From a virus: 64,000 bases of DNA. Location of the stretch: positions 1 to 64,000 of the IMG/VR virus record IMGVR_UViG_3300005264_000022, one strand, 5' to 3'. Below are positions 7,739 to 15,393 of this stretch, piece by piece. Under the pieces are notes generated by a model. That model searched no databases. It worked only from the letters and a program-made list of their open reading frames with translations, and was not told the origin of the DNA. The stretch's first letter is position 1. Each line of letters starts with the position of its first letter. The translations under genes were made by a program, and so were the position numbers.

Positions 7739-7894
7739 TTATCCGTAATAATCCATAGCTAGAGATTTAATTCTTTTTACAGAAGACGGCTTTGGTTCTT
7801 CCTTCAATACTTCTCTAATTGCTCCAGTATAAGTATTACCACCTTTTACTAGCTCACTCACTTCTTTTAATTCTCTCATAAATTTTACTTGCAT
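7739..7894 (-). CDS. small hypothetical protein (51 aa)
   Basis: ATG at 7894 follows CTAGGAGG at good spacing. It reads MQVKFMRELKEVSELVKGG and ends SLAMDYYG. It is the last gene before a strong terminator, so it is a real transcription unit end. Function unknown. Confidence 0.5.
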   Translation of the reverse strand: MQVKFMRELKEVSELVKGGNTYTGAIREVLKEEPKPSSVKRIKSLAMDYYG

Positions 7895-7902
7895 ATATCC
7901 TC

Positions 7903-8247
7903 CTAGTTAGATCCTATGATAACGTTTGATACATCTACATTGTTAGCCTTAGCCCAAGCAACTAAATCATCAGTATTGCTTATGACAGTTGGCTTAGTCC
8001 ATATATGATTCATAGAATTGACAGTTAAGCTTCTACCTAATATTTGATGTTCCTCTGTTATTTCATACACACTTACTATTTCATTATCTTTGTAAATATC
8101 GCAAATATAAGCAACCTCTCCGAAGTTAGATGTATTTCCATTTTGCCAACCTACTAACGTTCCAATATTAGTAACAGTAACTAAACCTCTTATCCCTTCT
8201 TTATCCTCTAATACCATTCCACCTTTTAATTCAATACCATCTCTCAT
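7903..8247 (-). CDS. hypothetical protein
   Basis: 114 residues, beta-rich N-half (ELKGGMVLEDKEGIRGLVTV) and a C-terminal helix (DDLVAWAKANNVD). It lies 3 nt from the PcfJ-like gene. No family recognised. Confidence 0.5.
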   Translation of the reverse strand: MRDGIELKGGMVLEDKEGIRGLVTVTNIGTLVGWQNGNTSNFGEVAYICDIYKDNEIVSVYEITEEHQILGRSLTVNSMNHIWTKPTVISNTDDLVAWAKANNVDVSNVIIGSN

Positions 8248-8250
8248 TCC

Positions 8251-9441
8251 TTATCCTCCTATGTATTTACTTATTTTTAATTCTTTAGTTTTTGCATACT
8301 TTTTTATAAACTTCATTTCATCTGCACTCGGATTCCTATTTAATAGTCCTTTAACTTGATATATTGTATCATTTTGTATCTCCATTGTTAACAATCTTTC
8401 ATCAATTTCTTTTTTATTTCTAATGAATACTACTAATGTCTCTCCATCTATTACCTTGTTTATATATGATTTAACACAATGCGAAAGCTCTCTTCCCTCT
8501 AACTTCATATCATCGGTATCTTTTGGATAAATTACTATAAAATTTCCATTATCTTCATATTCTAAATTAGTATTAATATACATCTCTGCAAATATCTCTT
8601 CCGAGTACTGCTCTTTAAATAGGTTGTAATGAGATGATATAATGTCATGCTTACTTCTTAAAAATTTAGGATACTTTTCTACCGACTTTTTGTTCCTAGC
8701 CATAGCTAAGCTTTGTGAATAATAATCTTTTAAGTAGCCTAAACTACCACCAAACCTTATACCCTCTATTTCTTTTATGTAGACTATATAATCAACAAAC
8801 GATTTATAATCATAATTATACTCTTTTATAAACTCAATCATTTGTTCAAATCTCCACACATTTAATCTTATAAAACTTTTTACACTAGAGATATCGTGTT
8901 TCATATTCATATGTCTAATCATATTGAAATATACATCTCTATTCTCACTATTTACTATCCTAAAAAAAACATTTTCTATTTTACAATTTCCATCACTACA
9001 CACGTTTATTAATATTCTAATTATATCTTTTGGTATTAACTTCATGTCTACATTGCTTAGATATACATTATCCCTTAAATTAATCCCTAACTTATGAAAT
9101 GGCTCTGCTTTTATATATTTACCCATCCTAGACAGGAATGTCCCTACACTATAACAAGTGTTTTCTTTTTTGTTTACATATTTCATAAAGTCTATGAACT
9201 TCTCATCATTTATATTAGAAAAAGCTCTATCTATATTGTATCCTCGAAAGAATAATGTTAAACTTTTAGCTTGAGACTCTTTTCCATTTTTTTCTCTAAA
9301 CATATTTCCAGTCTTTAGATCATACTTGGCAATACCCCTTTCATCATGGCTAAATATTAACACTCCTCTATCTTTAATTACATTCATCAATGTACCCTCA
9401 TCTCCATCTATTATTTTAATTCTTTTAAAATCTAACCCCAT
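8251..9441 (-). CDS. PcfJ-like protein
   Basis: 396 residues. The C-terminal 100 residues carry the PcfJ signature: LEGRELSHCVKSYINKV, then GETLVVFIRNKK, LTMEIQND and QVKGLLNRNPS. PcfJ-like proteins occur in conjugative elements and phages; their biochemical role is not established. The N-terminal two thirds are helical and unlike anything I can name. It overlaps the next gene by 17 nt. Confidence 0.7.
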   Translation of the reverse strand: MGLDFKRIKIIDGDEGTLMNVIKDRGVLIFSHDERGIAKYDLKTGNMFREKNGKESQAKSLTLFFRGYNIDRAFSNINDEKFIDFMKYVNKKENTCYSVGTFLSRMGKYIKAEPFHKLGINLRDNVYLSNVDMKLIPKDIIRILINVCSDGNCKIENVFFRIVNSENRDVYFNMIRHMNMKHDISSVKSFIRLNVWRFEQMIEFIKEYNYDYKSFVDYIVYIKEIEGIRFGGSLGYLKDYYSQSLAMARNKKSVEKYPKFLRSKHDIISSHYNLFKEQYSEEIFAEMYINTNLEYEDNGNFIVIYPKDTDDMKLEGRELSHCVKSYINKVIDGETLVVFIRNKKEIDERLLTMEIQNDTIYQVKGLLNRNPSADEMKFIKKYAKTKELKISKYIGG

Positions 9442-9994
9442 TTAGATCTGCCAGTCTTTTCACTTGTGCATTTAATGCTCTTATTTCTCTCTCTATCGTA
9501 TTCTTTTCTCCAAATCTAGCAATCAGTTTCAAGCAGTGAAACAAGATTCCAGTATCATCCTTTTTGTTTAATTTCCATTGTCTAGTAATAAAGTATGGAT
9601 CTAGTCTTACACTACCATTATCTATATCTGATTGTGTTAATTCATATTCGAATCCATAATGTTTATCGGAAAAACCCCCATTGTTTGTAGATTGCCCTTT
9701 ACCTTCCTTATTTAACATATCTTTCATTTCTCCACTAGCCACTGTTTCATCATAATCATATATGTTCATTTCTTCCTCCTTAGTTACAAGTTCATCGTCA
9801 TAAATCTCTCCAGTTTTTTCAACTACATCATAGACATTACCACTACAAAAATCATTTTCTTTTTCAAAATCCTCTATCATTTTATCTCTACCCTTTCTGA
9901 CATTATAACAAAACACTTCATTTGTTCCAATAATATTATATCTATATTGTTCATTATGACTCAAACAATGGTCTATCACTTCTTTATAATTCAT
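9425..9994 (-). CDS. conserved phage protein, unknown function
   Basis: I start it at the ATG at 9994, which has GAGGGG upstream, rather than at the TTG 12 nt earlier; that gives 189 residues. The N-terminus (YKEVIDHCLSHNEQYRYNI) is separated by an acidic linker from a C-terminal block (LDPYFITRQWKLNKKDDTG, then KLIARFGEKNTIEREI) of a kind I associate with small conserved phage proteins. No enzymatic residues stand out. Confidence 0.5.
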   Translation of the reverse strand: MNYKEVIDHCLSHNEQYRYNIIGTNEVFCYNVRKGRDKMIEDFEKENDFCSGNVYDVVEKTGEIYDDELVTKEEEMNIYDYDETVASGEMKDMLNKEGKGQSTNNGGFSDKHYGFEYELTQSDIDNGSVRLDPYFITRQWKLNKKDDTGILFHCLKLIARFGEKNTIEREIRALNAQVKRLADLNGVRF

Positions 9995-10020
9995 TATTCC
10001 CCTCAAGTCCGTTCTCTTTC

Positions 10021-10122
10021 TTATTTTTTTTTCTCACACGCATAAATTCTTCCAAAGTTACTAACTTTATATAACCCTTCATACCCTTCAACGTCTTTCC
10101 AAATTTCAAATTTATCTATCAT
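10021..10122 (-). pseudogene. NUMOD4 remnant of an HNH homing endonuclease
   Basis: 33 codons reading EIWKDVEGYEGLYKVSNFG then RIYACEKKK. This is an almost complete NUMOD4 motif, the DNA-binding module at the N-terminus of HNH homing endonucleases; compare DIIEYEGLYKISSYG in the full enzyme at 26536-27048. It stops in a run of nine A with no HNH part following. Its ATG overlaps the endolysin stop (ATGA). A decayed endonuclease is most likely; a retained DNA-binding peptide is possible. Confidence 0.6.
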
Positions 10123-10652
10123 ATTTTTATATCTCCAAGAGAGCTACGTTTGAGAAGCCATCCACCAATAAATGTTTCATTTTTTTCTCTAGCTTTAGTA
10201 ATTTCTATATAACGGGAAATCTTGTTCGCCTCAAATATCAGTCTTAGCCTCGATGGATCATTAAACCTATTTACATGACCTATTGTATTTTTACCTATCA
10301 TTCCATCAACAACTAAAGGATTACCTTCAACGCACATATTGTAAGCCTCTTGTAATATCTTCACAGCTCTACTCCTACCCGAATTTACTGCTATGTCAAA
10401 TACTTTATATGCCAATTTTTGATCGCTAAATTCATCTAGTCTTAATGGATTCCAATATCTATTTGAATATATTTCCATAGCTAATGAATATGGTAGATCT
10501 TGCATCCTACCTCTATATCCATACTCTCTAGCAACTGCCTCTGTTATTCCATATCGAGTCGCCCCTCCTAAATCTCGACTATCATTCACATAGCCTTTCT
10601 CTAATCCTATCGTCTTCTTTATACTAGCCTTGGCTAATTTACTCATACTCAT
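10119..10652 (-). CDS. GH108-family endolysin (N-acetylmuramidase)
   Basis: 177 residues from the ATG at 10652, which follows AATAGGAGG with 10 nt spacing. GH108 features: GLEKGYVNDSRDLGGATRYG (catalytic Glu in the EKGY motif), ITEAVAREYG, YWNPLRLDEF, KVFDIAVNSG. It cleaves peptidoglycan at lysis. A frame extension to an ATG at 10697 would add a hydrophobic IIILIGG-like segment that could act as a signal anchor, but its ribosome-binding site is weak. No holin was recognised next to it. It stands among early-strand genes, far from the tail genes. Confidence 0.82.
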   Translation of the reverse strand: MSMSKLAKASIKKTIGLEKGYVNDSRDLGGATRYGITEAVAREYGYRGRMQDLPYSLAMEIYSNRYWNPLRLDEFSDQKLAYKVFDIAVNSGRSRAVKILQEAYNMCVEGNPLVVDGMIGKNTIGHVNRFNDPSRLRLIFEANKISRYIEITKAREKNETFIGGWLLKRSSLGDIKI

Positions 10653-10774
10653 TAATAATATTCCTCCTATTAATATAATTTTAATCTTATCAGACATTTA
10701 TCACATCCACAAATAATTCTTGTATTACTTTTTTCTATAAGTTTCACTACATATTTACCTATAATATTTGTATT

Positions 10775-10802
10775 TTGAGATTTTATAGTATTTTTATATA
10801 AT
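10775..10802 (+). promoter_or_regulatory. possible rightward promoter for a small RNA
   Basis: TTGAGA, 16 nt, TATAAT on the plus strand, placed just before the symmetrical hairpin element at 10824-10910. No plus-strand protein follows. Weak evidence. Confidence 0.3.
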
Positions 10803-10823
10803 TTACCACTCACATATAGCTCT

Positions 10824-10910
10824 GAGAGTTCGCTAGTAAGCCACTACGAAGTTTTAAATCAAATTAGGTAATCTAACTAAGGTAAAAACTCAAGTGGCTT
10901 AAAAGCTCTC
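10824..10910. ncRNA. nested long-hairpin element (candidate small RNA or cruciform)
   Basis: Four nested complementary pairs: GAGAG/CTCTC, TAAGCCACT/AGTGGCTTA (9 bp), AGTTTT/AAAACT and TTAG/CTAA. The symmetry lets either strand fold. It occupies the 10653-10919 gap between the endolysin and a small gene, where no frame is convincing. Imperfect copies of a GAGCT-ATATG-GAG stretch (minus strand) flank it. No U-run, so not a simple terminator. Confidence 0.45.
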
Positions 10911-10919
10911 ATATAAGCT

Positions 10920-11186
10920 CTATACTTTTTCTAATATAATTTTCTTAATATCCTTCTCTTTTCTATTAATATATTCTAGTAATTCTGTTAAAGTTTTAGC
11001 TTCGTCACATGACTCATTCATATAAATTCTAATAATTTCATTAATTGCACTTTTAATATCTCTGTGATACCCTCTGTGAGTCCAAGACTCTTTTTTAACT
11101 CCATCTTTTTCTGTTATTGATTTCTCATGTAATGTTACATTGAAATAATCGCTATTAACCAATTTCCATTTATCAAATAATATCAT
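10920..11186 (-). CDS. hypothetical protein
   Basis: 88 residues starting MILFDKWKLVNSDYFNVTL; a short beta region then two helices (IKSAINEIIRIYMNES, LTELLEYINRKEKD). Behind AGGAGG. Function unknown. Confidence 0.5.
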   Translation of the reverse strand: MILFDKWKLVNSDYFNVTLHEKSITEKDGVKKESWTHRGYHRDIKSAINEIIRIYMNESCDEAKTLTELLEYINRKEKDIKKIILEKV

Positions 11187-11195
11187 TTAATCCTC

Positions 11196-11534
11196 CTAAT
11201 CTACAAATTTAATTTCTTTTACATCGTACTTACTCAAACTTTCATATATATTTCGTGCTTTTATATAATTTTTAAATGCTCTATTTTTAGCATTTATTAA
11301 TAATTGCCTTTTTATGTACTCGGTATCACAATCTCTCTCATAATACGCAATATTTCTATCTTCTTTTAATATTCCTATTTGCATCCTTTTTAGATATACA
11401 GAATTGTTATTTTCATCTCGATATTCACCACGATCTTTTCGTCCGCATATTCTATGCAACGTCAATGGTCTTTTTATAAAGTATGATTTTTTACTAGTTA
11501 TACATAGCCTCAACTGTATTATTTCATCCTCCAC
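11196..11534 (-). CDS. hypothetical protein
   Basis: 112 residues, N-terminal strands and a basic helical C-half (AKNRAFKNYIKARNIYESL). Its stop and start abut its neighbours (one base shared with the upstream stop). No family recognised. Confidence 0.5.
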   Translation of the reverse strand: MEDEIIQLRLCITSKKSYFIKRPLTLHRICGRKDRGEYRDENNNSVYLKRMQIGILKEDRNIAYYERDCDTEYIKRQLLINAKNRAFKNYIKARNIYESLSKYDVKEIKFVD

Positions 11535-11878
11535 TATACCCTCCTATACTCTTTAGTCTCAATTCCTAGTTTATTAGCCATAGCAAAGAATTTCTCATTA
11601 TGCCCTTGATTGCTTTCACTTAACATTTCAGTAGCTATATGTACTACCTCATGTTCTATTACACTCTCAATCAACTCATAGCTACGGCTCTTCAACTCTT
11701 TGTTTATCTCTAACACTACATTTGTAACATTTTTACCATTTCTAGTAATGCCTACTCTAGCATTTATATTATTTGGCAACTCTTTTATTTCTATATCTAT
11801 AATATCTAATACACTCTTATCTAAATGCTTCACTATTATTTCTTCTGCTATAATCTCCATTTGAATATTAGAACACAT
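11534..11878 (-). CDS. SprT-like zinc metallopeptidase
   Basis: I start at the ATG at 11878, with GAAGG 7 nt upstream, not at the ATG at 11917, where GGAG is only 1 nt away. The 114 residues include HEVVHIATEM and, 12 residues on, GHNEKF: the HExxH zinc site and third ligand seen in SprT-like proteins. In the SprT/Spartan family such proteases act on proteins crosslinked to DNA; in phages the substrate is unknown. It overlaps the upstream gene by 11 nt. Confidence 0.65.
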   Translation of the reverse strand: MCSNIQMEIIAEEIIVKHLDKSVLDIIDIEIKELPNNINARVGITRNGKNVTNVVLEINKELKSRSYELIESVIEHEVVHIATEMLSESNQGHNEKFFAMANKLGIETKEYRRV

Positions 11879-12296
11879 ATTTATCACCTTCAAATAATCT
11901 GAATGTATAATAGCCATGCTCCGTTTTTAATAGCTTTACATCATGCAATCTTTCAAAATATCCTAATGCACGCTTAATATCATAATCAGTATATCCTAAT
12001 TCGCTAGATATGTATTCCATTGGATCTTGTCCTTGTTGTGGTAAATTGTTAAATTTAATATTACTCTTTTTTATTGCATATATCTTATTCATAATAGAAT
12101 GTTTGTGATCTAACTTTTTATATTCAGATTCAATCTTTCCTTTTCTATGTGAAGTGATTTTACCAGTGCCAGTGGGGTGTTTCTTAGCTCTACCATGTAA
12201 CTTCAAATGCCTATAGCTATATTTAACACCACCTCTTACTGATGATTTTGTTAGTAATACTCCTAACACCTCGATCCGATAATCAATTTTCGCCAT
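11868..12296 (-). CDS. basic hypothetical protein
   Basis: 142 residues, very basic N-half (HLKLHGRAKKHPTGTGK, HRKGKIESEYKKLDHKH) and a C-terminal alpha/beta segment (YDIKRALGYFERLHD) that could be a winged helix. First gene behind the promoter at 12326-12355. DNA binding is a guess from composition. Confidence 0.5.
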   Translation of the reverse strand: MAKIDYRIEVLGVLLTKSSVRGGVKYSYRHLKLHGRAKKHPTGTGKITSHRKGKIESEYKKLDHKHSIMNKIYAIKKSNIKFNNLPQQGQDPMEYISSELGYTDYDIKRALGYFERLHDVKLLKTEHGYYTFRLFEGDKYVF

Positions 12297-12325
12297 GTAT
12301 TTCCTCCCTTGATCTTTATATAGAG

Positions 12326-12355
12326 ATTATAACACATAGCTGAAATTGATGTCAA
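12326..12355 (-). promoter_or_regulatory. vegetative promoter
   Basis: Leftward TTGACA, 18 nt, TATAAT with a TGTGT stretch before the -10 (extended -10). Drives the 12296-to-endolysin operon. Confidence 0.8.
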
Positions 12356-12364
12356 GGATTTATT

Positions 12365-12681
12365 TTAAAATTGAACTAATTCTCTACCAACTAAAACTTT
12401 ATTCTCTTGCCCCATAGATTCTCTAGGTGCATACATTTCTTTTATTTTACTATTTGGAACAAATGTAAGAGCCTCTGCTATATTATCTCCTTGTTGTGTT
12501 GTTACTTGAACCACACATCCAACACCATATATTTCCATAGCTTTTGTTGATTTCATCCATCCCTCATCTTTTGAACTAGCCTTTGAAATTAATTTAAATG
12601 TATTACCATTTCCCCAAAATTTAATATCCTTTACATTTTTTTAGCTTCATTTGCATCTGTGTTTCCTAATGATTTTTTCAT
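12365..12681 (-). pseudogene. small protein gene split by a frameshift at an A7 run
   Basis: The ATG at 12681 has AGGAGGG upstream and reads MKKSLGNTDANEAKKM before a stop. Reading one A of the A7 run (12636-12642) twice continues as VKDIKFWGNGNTFKLISKA and runs straight into the 63-residue frame ending GRELVQF. The intact product would be about 105 residues. The second frame also has its own ATG (12556) behind GAGGG. Either a -1 slippage site or a simple frameshift. Confidence 0.55.
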
Positions 12682-12693
12682 ACTCCCTCCTAT

Positions 12694-13935
12694 TTATCTA
12701 CAATCAATTATAATACCTTGTATATCTTCTCCAACTATAAACATATTCTGTGATACAGATGAAAATGATATGTTTAATTTTTTATCAGAGTAACTATTTT
12801 CACCACATAGACTAGAACTTCTTGCATAATCCGCAGTTAATAGCCCACTATGAACATGACCAAATAGCGAATAATCAGCCCATATTCCACTATACGTAAA
12901 CCATCTTTCTTTTACTGATTTGATCTCTCTGTCTAAATTTCCATGTTTTAAATTATTTCCATGCAATAAAATTATCTCTTTTCCATTTACATTAATCATA
13001 TCTTCTAATTTATCGCAATCGTTAATGAAGTTTGCGTGTTTTAAGTATCTCCTCTTGAGCATTTGGTATACCATATAGTCTAAACTATCTTTTGCTATTT
13101 CATCCACATTAGACATATGCTCATATTCTTTCATTCTCGATTCGTTACCTACCACACCCGACATACTAAGCTCATAACCTTTCTCCAACAGATAATCTAC
13201 CATCTCGCAATACAAATCAAAAGACCTAACAAAAGCCTCTGCTCTGACATATTGATTTGTTAATAATTGATCCGTTCTGTATGAAAGATTTGTTAAATCA
13301 CCAGTAAATACAATATTAATAATACTTATGTTCATAGGTTCTGCATATTCTAAACACTTATTCACATATTTGAAAAGCCTCTGCCTAGCTACATCCATAT
13401 TAAATTTATTAGTAGGCAAATCTATCTTTTGACCCAAATGCAAGTCCGATAACTGGAGGATCATTTGCTTATTTAAATTCTCCTCTCTAGGTTTAATATT
13501 ACACGGCTTATAGCTCGGGCATCTATTTTCAACATATCCCATCAACGATTCCATAAAATTAGAATACACTTCATCATTACGGAATAGAGATCTGTCTTCT
13601 TTTCTTAGAACTCTTAGATTATCTCTAGCAGCCTGTAATTGTTTTCTTAATTTAGAGTTCTCAACTTCTAATGCTTCATCTACCTTTTTAATTATAACCT
13701 TCTCATTATTTGGATAATGGCTTGGTTTTAATTCTCCAGTCCTAATTTCCTTTCCATAGCTAATTGATATACCACCATCTTCAAATTCACATACATATCT
13801 CTTAGTATAATTCTTTCCAATGGAATGTATTCCTGTTACCTTAAACTCACCATTTCTATTACTAGCAAAAGTTCTATTTATGTATTTTTCCATATCGTTT
13901 TGACTAGGTTTAATATTGTTATCTACTCTATACAT
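12694..13935 (-). CDS. calcineurin-like metallophosphoesterase with N-terminal extension
   Basis: Start at the ATG at 13935, behind TAGGAGG with 4-5 nt spacing; the frame also opens at 13962. The 413 residues have a beta-rich N-terminal domain, a coiled coil (VENSKLRKQLQAARDNLRVL), then the metallophosphoesterase motifs in order: LSDLHLGQKID, FTGDLTN, GVVGNESR, LLHGNN and LFGHVHSG. The usual GNHD/E is GNES here, so one metal-site His is replaced. Such phage enzymes are nucleases or phosphodiesterases; the substrate is not evident. Confidence 0.75.
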   Translation of the reverse strand: MYRVDNNIKPSQNDMEKYINRTFASNRNGEFKVTGIHSIGKNYTKRYVCEFEDGGISISYGKEIRTGELKPSHYPNNEKVIIKKVDEALEVENSKLRKQLQAARDNLRVLRKEDRSLFRNDEVYSNFMESLMGYVENRCPSYKPCNIKPREENLNKQMILQLSDLHLGQKIDLPTNKFNMDVARQRLFKYVNKCLEYAEPMNISIINIVFTGDLTNLSYRTDQLLTNQYVRAEAFVRSFDLYCEMVDYLLEKGYELSMSGVVGNESRMKEYEHMSNVDEIAKDSLDYMVYQMLKRRYLKHANFINDCDKLEDMINVNGKEIILLHGNNLKHGNLDREIKSVKERWFTYSGIWADYSLFGHVHSGLLTADYARSSSLCGENSYSDKKLNISFSSVSQNMFIVGEDIQGIIIDCR

Positions 13936-13970
13936 CTTACCTCCTAATATATAATTACCCATTCTTTACC

Positions 13971-14300
13971 TTATGCTTTTAATATTTCAATAGCTTTATC
14001 AACCGCCTCTTCACCACATAACTCACATTCTTCCCATTCATCCTCCGACATATTATCATATAGGAACTCGTCAACAAATTCAGAAAATCTTTGTCCATCA
14101 ACACCTTCGCCATCATCATACATTTCTAATTCTTGAGCTAAATCTCTGCACTTTAAATGTGTTTTCCAAGTGTACAAGTCACCCTCATATTTTAATTTTG
14201 AATATTCATATTCTTCACCTTTATTTATTTTTCCATCACAAAACATACAAGTGTGCTCAATCCTAGCTTCTTTATTTTTCATTGATATCATTTCTATCAT
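13971..14300 (-). CDS. zinc-binding hypothetical protein
   Basis: 109 residues with two Cys pairs, HTCMFCDG near residue 18 and CELCGEE near residue 95, and a His/Cys (THLKC) between. The middle is acidic. RBS TAGGAGG. Probably one zinc-binding fold; function unknown. Confidence 0.5.
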   Translation of the reverse strand: MIEMISMKNKEARIEHTCMFCDGKINKGEEYEYSKLKYEGDLYTWKTHLKCRDLAQELEMYDDGEGVDGQRFSEFVDEFLYDNMSEDEWEECELCGEEAVDKAIEILKA

Positions 14301-14329
14301 TTTATACCTCCTAATAAATAGCTACGGAA

Positions 14330-14698
14330 TTAATCCGCAACTATATCTTTATCAATATCAACATCACATTCTGCAATAATATTCATATGCAAATCAACAT
14401 CCCATGCAATAGGCTTTACTTCATTCTCAAACTTGTATACTCCATCCTTTAACCATGTAATAGCAAAGTCATAAGTCTTCTTTGGCATATATACTACAGT
14501 GGCATTTCTATTCTCTGTATTCTTAACTCCTTCTACTGCGTGTTTAACTGAGGCTTTAATTTCCATATGTCCTTCACCAATCATTTTTCTCTTCCTTTGT
14601 ATCTTCTTTTCTTTTTTAATTACTCTTGACTTTTCTCTCTTTTCCTTTTGAACTAATACCTTCTTCTCATTTCTTCTTTTTTTCCTAGCCGATCCCAT
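14330..14698 (-). CDS. hypothetical protein with highly basic N-terminus
   Basis: 122 residues. The first 40 are almost all Lys/Arg/Glu (SARKKRRNEKKVLVQKEKRE), followed by a mixed domain (ATVVYMPKKTYDFAITWLK) and an acidic end. Nucleic-acid binding is possible from charge alone. Confidence 0.45.
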   Translation of the reverse strand: MGSARKKRRNEKKVLVQKEKREKSRVIKKEKKIQRKRKMIGEGHMEIKASVKHAVEGVKNTENRNATVVYMPKKTYDFAITWLKDGVYKFENEVKPIAWDVDLHMNIIAECDVDIDKDIVAD

Positions 14699-14708
14699 TT
14701 ATTTCCTC

Positions 14709-14934
14709 CTATAATTTATTAAAAGCTACAAATAATAATTCATCAAATTCAAAACCTTTGATTCCATATGTCTTCTTCTATCGCTTTTGTTGCGGTAATA
14801 TATTGTTCTATTGTTTCTATTCCACTAGCAATAGTGAAAACACCACTAGCAAACCCAATACTTTCATATTTATCCCCTTTCACCTTCTTTTTTCTGTCAA
14901 CCGAATAGAAATACATAACTTCTTTATTACTCAT
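14709..14934 (-). CDS. small hypothetical protein, C-terminus possibly frameshifted
   Basis: The primary frame from 14934 encodes 61 residues and stops at 14749 (EEDIWNQRF). The +1 frame from the same point continues GIKGFEFDELLFVAFNKL to a stop at 14709, which looks like a natural C-terminus and fills the gap to the next gene. I therefore mark the full span. Whether this is a decayed end or a recoding event is open. Confidence 0.4.
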
Positions 14935-14968
14935 TCAAGCCTCCTTTAAATTGTGTTACAACAAGATC

Positions 14969-14997
14969 ATTATAACACAATCATTTATTAATGTCAA
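14969..14997 (-). promoter_or_regulatory. perfect-consensus promoter inside an inverted repeat
   Basis: Leftward TTGACA, 17 nt, TATAAT. An 8 bp inverted repeat, TTGTGTTA/TAACACAA with a 13-15 nt spacer, overlaps the -10 and start region (about 14951-14980), so repressor control is possible. Drives the 14934-12365 genes. Confidence 0.82.
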
Positions 14998-15393
14998 CTA
15001 TATTTTTACCACACTCATAGATTCTATGAAACTACTAAACACTCCAGTCTTTTTCCATTTTCCATCTACTAACATATTGCCTTCTTTCTCATATGTTGAT
15101 CCTACTATAACTAGTTCATCTTTCTTTGCAGTCATATCATCTTTCTTAACTTTATAAGTTTTAACATCTCCCGTCTTCAATGAAAATGTCTTAACTATGT
15201 AGGTAGAATATGGTTTTTTACTATCAAGAATATATAACATCTCTTGCTCGGCAGTAGGAAATATTTTACTAGTATGTCCTAGTATTTGTAACTCATTTAC
15301 AGACTTTTGTATTTCAAATAAATCCTCATTTGCTAATTCTATAGTTTTAACCACGTTGTACAGAGTTGATAATATTCCAATCTTTATATGCAC
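14998..15393 (-). CDS. C-terminal domain of DNA polymerase III alpha, in a separate frame
   Basis: 131 residues opening with GTG at 15393, inside the 3' end of the polymerase gene and in its +1 frame. ELANEDLFEIQKSVNELQILG followed by alternating strands (TYIVKTFSLKTGDVKTYKV) resembles the C-terminal linker and OB-type domain that ends phage DnaE polymerases. The potential start has only a weak ribosome-binding site. Joined to the upstream frame it would give about 1,090 residues, a normal size. Either a recoded/frameshifted polymerase end or a separately made domain. Confidence 0.55.
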   Translation of the reverse strand: MHIKIGILSTLYNVVKTIELANEDLFEIQKSVNELQILGHTSKIFPTAEQEMLYILDSKKPYSTYIVKTFSLKTGDVKTYKVKKDDMTAKKDELVIVGSTYEKEGNMLVDGKWKKTGVFSSFIESMSVVKI

